From NCBI RefSeq assembly GCF_040364665.1, contig NZ_BAABWX010000001.1:930001-994000 (forward strand): a DNA stretch of 64,000 bases, written 5' to 3'. The notes beneath the pieces are model-generated. The model saw nothing but the letters and a program-made list of their open reading frames with translations, made no database searches and was not told the DNA's origin. The position numbers and the translations under genes were made by a program. Of this stretch, positions 47,253-55,562 are shown piece after piece. The DNA comes from Cognatishimia sp. WU-CL00825 (lineage in GTDB: Bacteria > Pseudomonadota > Alphaproteobacteria > Rhodobacterales > Rhodobacteraceae). Within the stretch, counting starts at the first letter, position 1. Every line of letters starts with the position of its first letter.

Positions 47253-48032
47253 ATGAAAATCGCTACGTTCAATATCAACGGTATCAAAGCCCGTATCAAC
47301 GCTCTGCCTGCATGGCTTGACGAAGCACAGCCCGATGTGGCGCTGCTTCAGGAAATCAAATCCGTCGACGAAGGCTTTCCACGCGAGATTTTCGAAGATC
47401 GCGGCTATCAGGTCGAAACCCATGGGCAAAAAAGCTTCAACGGCGTAGCGATTCTATCCAAGCTGCCGCTCGAAGATATTTCACGCGGCCTGCCAGGCGA
47501 CGCGGACGACGAACAGGCCCGCTGGATCGAAGCAACAGTCATGGGCGACACACCTATTCGCGTCTGCGGTTTGTATTTGCCAAATGGCAACCCGGTGCCC
47601 GGCCCAAAATACGATTACAAACTGGCCTGGATGCAACGTCTGCACGCGCGTGCTCAAACGCTTTTGGCAGCCGAAGAACCGTTTCTTATGGCTGGTGATT
47701 ACAACATCATACCACAAGACGAAGACGCACGCCGACCCGAGGCTTGGCAAGAAGACGCACTGGCGCGTCCTGAAAGTCGCGCTGCCTATCGCCGCCTGCT
47801 AAACCTTGGCTTCACCGAGGCTTTCCGCGCGCGCACGCCTGGACCTGAACATTATTCGTTCTGGGATTATCAAGCTGGGGCCTGGAACCGTGATGACGGC
47901 ATACGCATTGACCACTTTCTGCTTTCGCCGCAATGCGCTGATTTGTTGCTGGATTGTCAAATCGACAAGCACATTCGAGGTTTGGAAAAACCAAGTGATC
48001 ACGTGCCGGTCTGGGTCGAATTGGCAGCCTGA
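47253..48032 (+). CDS. xth: Exodeoxyribonuclease III
   Basis: A 259-residue member of the EEP nuclease family acting as AP endonuclease and 3'-5' exonuclease in base-excision repair. Family residues are visible: MKIATFNINGIKARI (metal-binding Asn), LLQEIKS (Glu), GLYLPNGNP, MAGDYNIIP (Asp-Asn), WDYQAGAWNRDDGIRIDHFLLSP, and the C-terminal SDHVPVWVEL (Asp-His). It stands alone before the small YdeI/OmdA-like gene. Confidence 0.95.
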   Translation: MKIATFNINGIKARINALPAWLDEAQPDVALLQEIKSVDEGFPREIFEDRGYQVETHGQKSFNGVAILSKLPLEDISRGLPGDADDEQARWIEATVMGDTPIRVCGLYLPNGNPVPGPKYDYKLAWMQRLHARAQTLLAAEEPFLMAGDYNIIPQDEDARRPEAWQEDALARPESRAAYRRLLNLGFTEAFRARTPGPEHYSFWDYQAGAWNRDDGIRIDHFLLSPQCADLLLDCQIDKHIRGLEKPSDHVPVWVELAA

Positions 48033-48121
48033 CCAAGTCCCGTCTCCTGCACCTGAATCCGTGCAGTTTCTTTTGTATTTATGTTCTGTGATAGGCTTCA
48101 GTATCGATCCGGAGCCTAAAA

Positions 48122-48379
48122 ATGAGTCGCCCCAAAAACCCAATGCCTGACTCGGTGCAAAAAGCTCTGCAAGAAAATGACTTGTCGGGCCGTTACGAAG
48201 AGCGCCCGTGGTATCAACGAAACGACTATCTTGGTTGGATCATTCGTGCCAAACGCCCAGAAACCAAGGCAAAAAGACTGGCGATCATGCTACAAGAGCT
48301 GCGCGCCGGTGACGCCTATATGAACATGGCGTGGCGCCCGCGCCAGACAAAGTCCCGCTCAGACAACCCCACAGACTAG
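48122..48379 (+). CDS. Small YdeI/OmdA-like protein
   Basis: An 85-residue protein that is essentially one OmdA-type domain (YdeI/OmpD-associated family): PDSVQKALQENDLSGRYEE, PWYQRNDYLGWIIRAKRPETKAKRLAIML. Larger relatives fuse it to a DUF1801-like domain and are linked to antimicrobial-peptide or bacteriocin resistance; here only the helical domain is present. A hairpin AGGCGC/GCGCCT (48392-48408) follows and overlaps the stop of the convergent monooxygenase gene. Confidence 0.78.
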   Translation: MSRPKNPMPDSVQKALQENDLSGRYEERPWYQRNDYLGWIIRAKRPETKAKRLAIMLQELRAGDAYMNMAWRPRQTKSRSDNPTD

Positions 48380-48406
48380 CTAAGAACCCAGAGGCGCCGA
48401 AAGCGC

Positions 48407-49582
48407 CTAGGCTGACTTGGTCACATCGTGGCGGTAAATCCAGTCAAACTGTCCCAGCATTTTTGCAGGTGCCGCCGTTCCCAACGCCCGCATTGCCCCA
48501 TGTGCGGCTTTTCTTAGGATGGGGTTGGACAGGTGGTATTTCTTGGCGTTGCCATTGGCGGTTTCCACAATTTTTGTCACCCGCGCAAACCGGCGCCCTT
48601 GATACATCGCCAGTGCCGCTGCGTTGTCCTCGCACGTCGCCAGACTGTCTGCCAACACCCAAGCGTCTTCCATCGCCATCACCGCGCCCTGTGCCATAAA
48701 AGGCAAAGTTGGATGCGCCGCATCCCCGAGCAAGGCAACATTTTCACCAAACCAACGCTTGGCCACCGGATGCCGGAACAGCCCCCACAAACCAACCTCT
48801 GTTGTGGCGGTCAACAAGCCCGGCACGTCGCCACCAAAATCCGAAAACACCCGGCGCAGGTTATGTGGATCATCCTGAAAGGCCCAGCCTTCCTCGGCCC
48901 ATTCGCCACGCTCTTGCACCGCGACCAAATTCACCAGCTCTCCGCCACGCAGCGGATAACTAACCACATGGCGTTTCGGGCCCATATGCACCTGCGCCAC
49001 GGCTTGATGGCCGAAATGGTTTGGCACGGTGGCACGCCAGGCAACTTGCCCGGTGAAAAACGGTGCGGATGCCCCATTCAAAACCTTGCGGCCAACAGAA
49101 TGCAGACCGTCCGCACACACAACCAGATCTGCCTTTACATTTGCCCCTTGTACCAATTGCACCTCAGGGCGCGCTCCGGGCACCAGATCAACCGCCTTTT
49201 GCAAAAGGCGAATACTAACGCCAGCTGCGCGGCAGTTTTCTGCCAACAGATTGATAAGATCCGCGCGGTGCACAAAATAATACGGCTGATCTGGCCCAAG
49301 CTGCGTCAAATCTAGCTTGGTAACCAAGTCACCCCGCTTATAGTCGCGCAACTCAACCGCCTTAGCTTTGACGCAACTGGCGGCCAGCGCCTGCTCTAGC
49401 CCAAGGGCGCGCATCACGCAGATGCCATTTGGCCCAACCTGAATGCCAGCCCCAACTTCGTTGATCGCCTCGGCCTGTTCCAAAACAGTCACCTGTGCGC
49501 CACGTTGGGCCAGTGCCAGCGCCACAGTCAGCCCGCCAATGCCGCCACCCAAAACAGCGATATTCATTCCAAGTAATGCCAT
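48407..49582 (-). CDS. FAD-dependent aromatic monooxygenase
   Basis: A 391-residue group A flavoprotein monooxygenase of the salicylate/3-hydroxybenzoate hydroxylase type. It has the FAD-binding GGGIGGLTVALALAQRGAQV (about 12-31), the DG-type motif VVCADGLHSVGRKVL, and the FAD/ribose motif LGDAAHPTLPFMAQGAVMAMEDAWVL. It would hydroxylate a phenolic or related compound with NAD(P)H and O2; the substrate is not known and no catabolic cluster is nearby. The start is uncertain between ATG 49582 and ATG 49567 (MNIAVLGGG). Confidence 0.88.
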   Translation of the reverse strand: MALLGMNIAVLGGGIGGLTVALALAQRGAQVTVLEQAEAINEVGAGIQVGPNGICVMRALGLEQALAASCVKAKAVELRDYKRGDLVTKLDLTQLGPDQPYYFVHRADLINLLAENCRAAGVSIRLLQKAVDLVPGARPEVQLVQGANVKADLVVCADGLHSVGRKVLNGASAPFFTGQVAWRATVPNHFGHQAVAQVHMGPKRHVVSYPLRGGELVNLVAVQERGEWAEEGWAFQDDPHNLRRVFSDFGGDVPGLLTATTEVGLWGLFRHPVAKRWFGENVALLGDAAHPTLPFMAQGAVMAMEDAWVLADSLATCEDNAAALAMYQGRRFARVTKIVETANGNAKKYHLSNPILRKAAHGAMRALGTAAPAKMLGQFDWIYRHDVTKSA

Positions 49583-49600
49583 GCCTACTTGTGAAACGAA

Positions 49601-49628
49601 AAACGCCGAAGCGAAAGCCCCGGCGTTT
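49601..49628 (-). terminator. Terminator of dksA (minus strand)
   Basis: On the minus strand an AAACGCCG/CGGCGTTT stem, with an inner GC pair step closed by a TTTC loop, is followed by TTTTT. It lies 24 bases after the dksA stop. Confidence 0.85.
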
Positions 49629-49652
49629 CCTATTTCAACGTTAAACCTGCGA

Positions 49653-50075
49653 TCAGTCGTCGCGGTGTACCTTTTCACGGCGCTCGTGGCGTTCTTGTGC
49701 CTCAAGCGACATGGTCGCGATTGGGCGTGCATCCAAACGCTTCAAGGAAATAGGGTCACCAGTCACTTCACAGTAACCATATTCACCCTCATCAATCCGA
49801 CGCAGCGCCGAGTCGATTTTTGCAACCAGCTTGCGCTGACGATCACGTGTGCGCAATTCAAGCGCCCGATCAGTCTCTTCACTTGCACGATCCGAGATAT
49901 CCGGAATGTTACGAGTGTTGTCTTGTAAAGCTTCAATCGTATCGCGGCTTCCCTCGATAAGATCTTGTTTCCAATCGTTTAACTTACGTTTAAAGTATTC
50001 GGTCTGCCGTTCGTTCATAAACGGTTCATCATCTGCGGGACGATAGTCCTCGGGCAGGAAAACCTCTGCTTTCAT
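49653..50075 (-). CDS. dksA: RNA polymerase-binding factor DksA
   Basis: A 140-residue DksA that binds the polymerase secondary channel and works with ppGpp. The coiled coil carries the acidic tip (DISDRASEETDRALELRTRDRQRKL), and the C-terminal region EYGYCEVTGDPISLKRLDARP is the globular zinc-finger domain. Of the four canonical zinc cysteines only the first remains; the others are T, S and A, a reduced pattern also seen in Rhodobacter-type DksA. The start at 50075 has GAGGGAG upstream; an ATG 17 codons earlier is rejected. Confidence 0.93.
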   Translation of the reverse strand: MKAEVFLPEDYRPADDEPFMNERQTEYFKRKLNDWKQDLIEGSRDTIEALQDNTRNIPDISDRASEETDRALELRTRDRQRKLVAKIDSALRRIDEGEYGYCEVTGDPISLKRLDARPIATMSLEAQERHERREKVHRDD

Positions 50076-50254
50076 TTCCGCTCCCTCATCGTGGCTCGTG
50101 TCTAACTTGGTAATACGCGTCGACATAAAGCCCCCTCTCTGCGGTGGGATTTAACTCACACCATTGCTTTTGTCACTACCTGATAACACCGCATTGCGGC
50201 TAATTTACGTTCACGCTAGGTTACGCCCGAACTCTGACCGACAGGCACTTGCAC

Positions 50255-51094
50255 ATGAAATTTCAAGGCACCAAAGACTACGTTGCAACCGACGACTTAA
50301 CCGTGGCTGTCAATGCGGCCGTCACCTTAGAGCGTCCGCTTCTGGTCAAGGGCGAACCTGGCACCGGAAAGACCGAATTGGCCAAACAAGTTGCAACGGC
50401 CTTGGGACTGGAAATGATCGAATGGAACATAAAATCCACAACCAAAGCCCAGCAAGGATTGTATGAATATGACGCCGTCAGCCGATTGCGCGACAGTCAA
50501 CTGGGCGAAGAACGCGTGCATGACGTTGGCAATTACATACGTAAAGGCAAGCTTTGGGAAGCCTTTCAAAAAGACAAAAAAGTGGTGTTGCTGATCGACG
50601 AAATCGACAAAGCTGACATCGAGTTCCCAAATGACCTGCTGCAAGAGCTCGATAAGATGGAGTTTCATGTTTATGAAACCGGCGAAACCATCCGGGCGAA
50701 ACACCGGCCAATTATCATCATCACCTCAAACAATGAGAAAGAACTGCCAGATGCCTTTCTGCGCCGCTGTTTCTTTCACTTTATTCAGTTCCCCGATGCA
50801 GAAACCCTGCAAACCATCGTAAAAGTCCATCATCCGGATATCAAAGAACAATTATTGACTACGGCCTTAACGCAGTTTTATGAAATCCGCGACACGCCGG
50901 GGCTCAAGAAAAAGCCGTCGACATCCGAGGTGATTGACTGGTTGAAACTCTTGCTGTCAGAAGATCTTTCGCCAGAAGACCTGAAGCGCGAGGGGGCCAA
51001 TTTATTGCCCAAATTGCACGGGGCTTTGTTGAAAAACGAACAAGATGTGCACCTGTTTGAGCGCTTGGCCTTTATGGCAAGGTCGGGGCGTTGA
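50255..51094 (+). CDS. MoxR-type AAA+ ATPase
   Basis: A 279-residue AAA+ protein. Walker A is GEPGTGKTEL (about 33-42), Walker B VVLLIDEIDKADIEF, sensor 1 IIITSNNEKELPDAFLRRCFF. It belongs to the MoxR/CoxD-like group, which with a VWA partner matures metal enzymes or envelope complexes. It starts at ATG 50255 and leads an operon that contains such a VWA gene two genes further on. Its stop overlaps the next start as TTGA. Confidence 0.9.
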   Translation: MKFQGTKDYVATDDLTVAVNAAVTLERPLLVKGEPGTGKTELAKQVATALGLEMIEWNIKSTTKAQQGLYEYDAVSRLRDSQLGEERVHDVGNYIRKGKLWEAFQKDKKVVLLIDEIDKADIEFPNDLLQELDKMEFHVYETGETIRAKHRPIIIITSNNEKELPDAFLRRCFFHFIQFPDAETLQTIVKVHHPDIKEQLLTTALTQFYEIRDTPGLKKKPSTSEVIDWLKLLLSEDLSPEDLKREGANLLPKLHGALLKNEQDVHLFERLAFMARSGR

Positions 51095-52467
51095 GGGATT
51101 TTCTAAAACGTAAATCAAGCCTTCTTGCCCTGGCTGTTTTGACGGCCTGCTCCGCACCGGCCCCGCAATCAAATCCAACGCGCTCGATATTGGCCGACAA
51201 CACGCTGCCCCCCATCAAAGCCTTCACCGCAGCCAAACCTGCCGCTACCCAACGCTCAAACAGCGACATGGCTCAGGACTTTCTCGATCTGGCATTTTCG
51301 TTGGAAAGCGGCCGAAATTTGTCTCATTTCACACGGTTTGACACACCAATTCGCGTGAAAGTTCAAGGGCGCAACACCGCCACATTGCGTTCAGACCTCA
51401 AACAGCTGCTCGGCCGCCTTCGAGCCGAAGCAGGACTTGATATATTACAGGTGTCCCAGGGTTCGGCCCAGATCACCATTCACTCGGTTGCCAAAAAAGA
51501 CATTCGACAGGCCTTGCCGCACGCGGCCTGTTTTGTCGTGCCCAATGTTGACAGCCTGTCTGACTATCGACGCTCAAAAAACGCACCCAAAACCGATTGG
51601 ATTGCGCTGAAAAAACGCAAGAAACTTGCGATATTTCTACCTTTTGACACCAGTCCACAAGATGTGCGCGACTGTTTGCACGAGGAATTGGCGCAGGCGC
51701 TAGGCCCGCTAAATGACCTTTATCGCCTGAATGACAGCGTCTTTAACGACGACAATTTTCACACTGTGCTGACAAGTTTTGACATGCTGATGTTGCGCGT
51801 ACATTACGATCCCAGGTTACAAAATGGCATGAGCCGCGAAGCTGTCGCGCAGCGCTTGCCGGAAATATTTGCGCGGCTGAACCCAAAGGGGGCGTCAAAC
51901 GCCACTGCACATGTGTCACCAACGCCACGCGAATGGATCAATTCCATTCAATATGCCCTTGGTCCCAGCACGCCAAATGCACGCCGTTTGTCCGAAGCAC
52001 AGAACGCCATTGATCTGGCAAAGCAATATGGTTGGTCAGATCACCGGCGCGGCTTTAGCCATTATGCGCTGGCAAGACTGCTAAAACGCCGGCACCCAGA
52101 TCTCTCATATGCGCATTACCTTTGGGCCGACAAATTCTTTGGCCAATCCGCAGCCCAAGGGCCGCATCGTCCGCAAGTAGCCGCAGAATTGGCCGCCTTT
52201 GCCATTGCCAACGGGGACGCGACATCCGCCCTAAGCTTGATCCAAGCCAACCTGCCCGCAGCGCATAAGTTTGAGAACGCTGTTTTATTGTCATCGCTTT
52301 TGCTGCTCAAATCCGAGGCTCTGGCCATGATGGGCGAAATGGGCGCAGCCCAACAAGCACATCTGGACAGTTTGGGCTGGGCGCGATACGGCTTTGGCCC
52401 AGAATGGGCGGTGCGCGCAAAGCAACGCGAGGTCGCCGCCCTCAATCCACACAACAGGAGCTTCTAG
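51091..52467 (+). CDS. DUF2927 lipoprotein
   Basis: A 458-residue predicted lipoprotein. The signal MRDFLKRKSSLLALAVLTAC ends in lipobox LTAC (C20), then a Pro/Ala-rich spacer. A DUF2927 domain follows (about 62-270), with an HEELAQALGPLNDLYRLNDSVFNDDNFHT segment that resembles a metzincin-like metal site HEExxQ (H197-E198-E199, not proven catalytic). The C-terminal part has helix repeats like TPR (about 290-450). The start is TTG 51091, overlapping the MoxR stop as TTGA with AAGG eight bases upstream. Confidence 0.85.
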   Translation: MRDFLKRKSSLLALAVLTACSAPAPQSNPTRSILADNTLPPIKAFTAAKPAATQRSNSDMAQDFLDLAFSLESGRNLSHFTRFDTPIRVKVQGRNTATLRSDLKQLLGRLRAEAGLDILQVSQGSAQITIHSVAKKDIRQALPHAACFVVPNVDSLSDYRRSKNAPKTDWIALKKRKKLAIFLPFDTSPQDVRDCLHEELAQALGPLNDLYRLNDSVFNDDNFHTVLTSFDMLMLRVHYDPRLQNGMSREAVAQRLPEIFARLNPKGASNATAHVSPTPREWINSIQYALGPSTPNARRLSEAQNAIDLAKQYGWSDHRRGFSHYALARLLKRRHPDLSYAHYLWADKFFGQSAAQGPHRPQVAAELAAFAIANGDATSALSLIQANLPAAHKFENAVLLSSLLLLKSEALAMMGEMGAAQQAHLDSLGWARYGFGPEWAVRAKQREVAALNPHNRSF

Positions 52468-52470
52468 CCC

Positions 52471-52638
52471 ATGATCGTAATCATTGCCGCACTGGTTGGC
52501 GCAATTTTGGGTGGTCTCACTGCAAAACGCCGCAAGGGCCGCCTGCCCGACATTCTGCAATATATCATTGCCTATGCAATTGCCTTTGCAGTGGCGGGTT
52601 TCATTGTAACTCTCGTGATTGAAAAAATCGTCTCGTAA
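52471..52638 (+). CDS. Small two-helix membrane protein (55 residues)
   Basis: A 55-residue protein: first helix MIVIIAALVGAILGGLTA, a basic turn KRRKGRLPD, then a second long hydrophobic helix ending VTLVIEKIVS. With both ends probably on one side of the inner membrane, it is a hairpin membrane protein. It starts three bases after the DUF2927 stop with AGGAG about 11 bases upstream and ends three bases before the VWA gene, so the packing argues it is real. Unknown function; possibly an assembly factor or membrane anchor for the MoxR/VWA pair. Confidence 0.75.
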   Translation: MIVIIAALVGAILGGLTAKRRKGRLPDILQYIIAYAIAFAVAGFIVTLVIEKIVS

Positions 52639-52641
52639 AGT

Positions 52642-53826
52642 ATGTTTCGACCGCTGTTTGAAAACCTAAGATCTGCTGGCGTGCCTGTCAGTCTGCGCGA
52701 ATATCTCAGTTTTCTGGCGGCGCTCAAAACCGGCTTGGCGACCTATGACACCGAGACATTCTATTATCTTGCCCGCACCGTCATGGTCAAAGACGAACGC
52801 AACCTTGATAAATTTGACCGGGCTTTTGCGGCCACCTTTGACGGTTTGGGCGATATCACGACGCAACAGGTTTTGGATGCGGTTGATATCCCCGAAGACT
52901 GGCTGCGCAAAATGGCTGAAAAGCATCTGAGCGCGGAAGAAAAAGCCGAAATCGACGCGCTTGGCGGCTTTGAAAAACTGATGGAAACGCTCAAAGAGCG
53001 CCTGAAAGACCAAAAGGGTCGCCATCAGGGCGGCAACAAATGGATCGGCACCGCAGGCACGTCGCCCTTTGGGGCCTATGGCTACAATCCCGAAGGCGTG
53101 CGCATTGGCCAAAAAGAAAGCCGCCATCAGCGCGCCGCCAAAGTCTGGGACAAACGGGCCTTTAAGAACCTGGACGGCGATGTCGAACTTGGCACCAGAA
53201 ACATCAAAGTTGCACTCAAACGATTGCGAAAATGGGCGCGCGACGGCGCCGCCGAAGAGCTTGACCTAGACGGCACAATTCGCGCCACTGCCGAACATGG
53301 CTACCTTGATGTGCAAACCCGCGCCGAGCGCCGCAACGCGGTTAAAGTTCTGCTGCTGCTCGATGTTGGCGGGTCGATGGATTCGCATATCAAGGTGGTC
53401 GAAGAGCTGTTTTCAGCCGCCCGTTCTGAATTTAAACATCTTGAACATTACTATTTTCACAACTGCCTTTACGAAGGTGTGTGGAAAGACAATGCACGCC
53501 GCTGGAATGATCAAATTCCAACCCATGACCTGCTGCGCACCTACGGAGCAGACTATAAGTGTATCTTTGTGGGGGACGCCTCGATGTCGCCCTATGAAAT
53601 CGCCTATCCGGGCGGTGCCAACGAACATTGGAACAAAGAATCGGGCCAGGTTTGGCTAGAGCGCGCCTGCGGGCAATGGCCAAATCATATGTGGATCAAC
53701 CCGGTGCCCAAAGCCCATTGGCAATATACCCACAGCATCAGCATGATCCGCGAGATATTTCAAAGTCGCATGGTTCCGATGACATTGTCCGGGCTGGACG
53801 AAGGTATGCGCGAGCTGACGCGTTAA
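52642..53826 (+). CDS. VWA-domain protein, CoxE-like
   Basis: A 394-residue protein: an alpha-helical N-terminal half (about 1-130), a middle region with FGAYGYNPEGVRIGQKESRH, and a VWA domain from about 235 with the metal-ion site LLLLDVGGSMDSH (DxGxS) and a downstream Thr/Asp pattern. It is cytoplasmic (no signal). CoxE-like VWA proteins pair with MoxR/CoxD ATPases, here 1.5 kb upstream in the same operon. The target is unknown. Confidence 0.9.
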   Translation: MFRPLFENLRSAGVPVSLREYLSFLAALKTGLATYDTETFYYLARTVMVKDERNLDKFDRAFAATFDGLGDITTQQVLDAVDIPEDWLRKMAEKHLSAEEKAEIDALGGFEKLMETLKERLKDQKGRHQGGNKWIGTAGTSPFGAYGYNPEGVRIGQKESRHQRAAKVWDKRAFKNLDGDVELGTRNIKVALKRLRKWARDGAAEELDLDGTIRATAEHGYLDVQTRAERRNAVKVLLLLDVGGSMDSHIKVVEELFSAARSEFKHLEHYYFHNCLYEGVWKDNARRWNDQIPTHDLLRTYGADYKCIFVGDASMSPYEIAYPGGANEHWNKESGQVWLERACGQWPNHMWINPVPKAHWQYTHSISMIREIFQSRMVPMTLSGLDEGMRELTR

Positions 53827-53885
53827 CCCCTTGCCAAAGCCCCCTCCATAGCCTTTGATCACACTATTCCAAAGAGACGTCCGTT

Positions 53886-54224
53886 ATGCTGCGCCTGTTC
53901 AAATCTCATCCAATCGCCACGCCGGGATTTTTACTGGCTCTGGCTGTGACCGTATTTTTTGCGGCGCGTATGGTTCTGGATCTGCTTTACTGGTCTGATC
54001 CGGCCCACCGCAATCAATCCCCCGAAGCTTGGATGACACCGCGCTATATCGCGCATTCCTGGGGCATCGACCCAAAAGAGGTGCGCGATGCGGTCGCGCT
54101 GGGCGCGGGTAAGCCAAAGGCGCGCCCAACCCTGAACTGGATCGCAAGCCAACGTGGCGTGCCGGTCCAACAGGTGATTGACGAAGTCCAAGCGCTTTTG
54201 GCGCAGCAGAAACCCCGGTCATGA
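53886..54224 (+). CDS. Small membrane-anchored protein, unknown
   Basis: A 112-residue protein with an N-terminal transmembrane helix (about 14-34, GFLLALAVTVFFAARMVLDLL) and a soluble part predicted outside, with DPAHRNQSPEAWMTPRYIAHSWGIDPKEVRDAV and a C-terminal repeat-like GVPVQQVIDEVQALL. The two halves of the soluble part look like two small helix-turn units (HSWGIDPKEVRDAV; SQRGVPVQQVIDEV). I do not recognise the family. It overlaps the DedA gene by ATGA. Confidence 0.7.
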   Translation: MLRLFKSHPIATPGFLLALAVTVFFAARMVLDLLYWSDPAHRNQSPEAWMTPRYIAHSWGIDPKEVRDAVALGAGKPKARPTLNWIASQRGVPVQQVIDEVQALLAQQKPRS

Positions 54225-54832
54225 CTGAAACCCTGATCTCAGCCTTGGCAAACTATGGCATTGCGCTGTTGTTTCTCACCACCTTCTTCAGTTGTCTCGC
54301 AGTCCCCGTGCCCTCCTCCCTGCTGATGCTGGCGGCTGGTGCCTTTATTGCAACCGGAGATCTGGACGCTTATTCCAGCCTGCTGGCGGCGCTGTCTGGC
54401 GCGCTATGTGGCGACCAGATTGGGTATCAGATCGGGGCCAAAGGCCGTGAACCACTCGCGCGCTTTATGGGAAAGACCCAAGCCCGCGCCCGCATGATGG
54501 CACGATCAGAAGCCTATCTGATCCAATGGGGTGGTCTGGGGGTTTTTCTCAGCCGTTGGCTGTTTTCCCCGCTTGGTCCTTATATCAATTTTGCAAGCGG
54601 TGCCGCAGGCTTACCCCTCTGGCGCTTCACGCTGTTTGCCGCACTTGGCGAATGCATTTGGGTCACGCTTTACCTGGGGTTGGGTTATGGGTTTGCCGAC
54701 AATCTGGCAATGGCATCCGAACTCGCCGGTGACATGTTGGGCCTGTTGGCTGGCCTGTCTATGGTTTTTGGCTTTGGGGTCTGGTTGCTGCGTCACAACC
54801 GCAAGAAAAACGCCACAGCGCAACTGAATTGA
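54221..54832 (+). CDS. DedA-family (SNARE-associated / VTT) membrane protein
   Basis: A 203-residue inner-membrane protein with the VTT/DedA layout: two reentrant-like regions, the marker LAVPVPSSLLMLAAGAFIATGDLD, DQIGYQIGAKGR and FLSRWLFSPLGPYINFASGAAGLPLWRF (the conserved R...P region). DedA proteins include lipid transporters such as the C55-P flippase group and affect membrane potential and division. It is coupled to the small anchored protein upstream. Confidence 0.88.
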   Translation: MTETLISALANYGIALLFLTTFFSCLAVPVPSSLLMLAAGAFIATGDLDAYSSLLAALSGALCGDQIGYQIGAKGREPLARFMGKTQARARMMARSEAYLIQWGGLGVFLSRWLFSPLGPYINFASGAAGLPLWRFTLFAALGECIWVTLYLGLGYGFADNLAMASELAGDMLGLLAGLSMVFGFGVWLLRHNRKKNATAQLN

Positions 54833-54863
54833 CTTCGCCGCAGCGCCGCCCCATATCCTATAT

Positions 54864-55562
54864 ATGATCAAATTCACGCCGATCCTGCTCGCCATACTCT
54901 ATGCGCTTTTCATGTATCGCTTCTCCGCATGGCGCACGTCAAAAATGCTGGACGAACAGTCTACCGAACTTGCAGACCCCGCCCTTAAGACGCTGATCGA
55001 CAAGATGGCCAGCGCCTTGAACCTGCCGCGTATTCGCGTTCATATTTATGAAATAGATCCGGTGAACGGGCTTGCGGCACCGGATGGGCGTATCTTTATC
55101 ACCCGTGGGTTTTACAACCGATATACGCAGGGTGAGGTTACTGGCGAGGAACTGGCCAGCGTGGTCGCCCATGAATTGGGCCATGTCGCCTTGGGGCACT
55201 CGCGCAGGCGCATGATTGACTTCTCAGGCCAAAACGCCTTGCGCACCGCCTTGGCCATGGTGTTGTCACGCTTTATTCCCGGCGTTGGTGCCTGGATCGC
55301 CAATATGCTTACCAGCCTTCTTGCCGCACGCCTTTCCCGATCTGACGAATATGAAGCGGATGAATATGCTGCCGCTCTGTTAACCAAAGCCAACATCGGC
55401 GTGTCCCATCAGAAATCATTGTTTGAAAAGCTGGAGAAACTGACGCGATCCAACAAAGGGGCAGCACCAGCATGGCTGCTAAGCCACCCAAAAACCGCAG
55501 AACGCATCAAGGCAATAGAGGCGTTAGAAGCCAAATGGGGCGTTTCGGGCACGCGGCCCTAG
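54864..55562 (+). CDS. M48-family zinc metalloprotease
   Basis: A 232-residue peptidase with the zinc motif HELGH in VVAHELGHVALGHSRRRMI (about 106-124) and the third ligand region SRSDEYEADEYAAALL. An N-terminal helix (TPILLAILYALFMYRF) acts as membrane anchor or uncleaved signal. It resembles HtpX/Oma1-like enzymes for membrane-protein quality control but is short, without the long C-terminal domain. The last four bases overlap the convergent PIN-domain gene. Confidence 0.9.
   Translation: MIKFTPILLAILYALFMYRFSAWRTSKMLDEQSTELADPALKTLIDKMASALNLPRIRVHIYEIDPVNGLAAPDGRIFITRGFYNRYTQGEVTGEELASVVAHELGHVALGHSRRRMIDFSGQNALRTALAMVLSRFIPGVGAWIANMLTSLLAARLSRSDEYEADEYAAALLTKANIGVSHQKSLFEKLEKLTRSNKGAAPAWLLSHPKTAERIKAIEALEAKWGVSGTRP

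Noticed and set aside
52404..52622. A 72-residue frame overlapping the end of the DUF2927 gene
   Set aside because: It overlaps both neighbours; the in-phase 55-residue frame at 52471 has the ribosome site and clean spacing.
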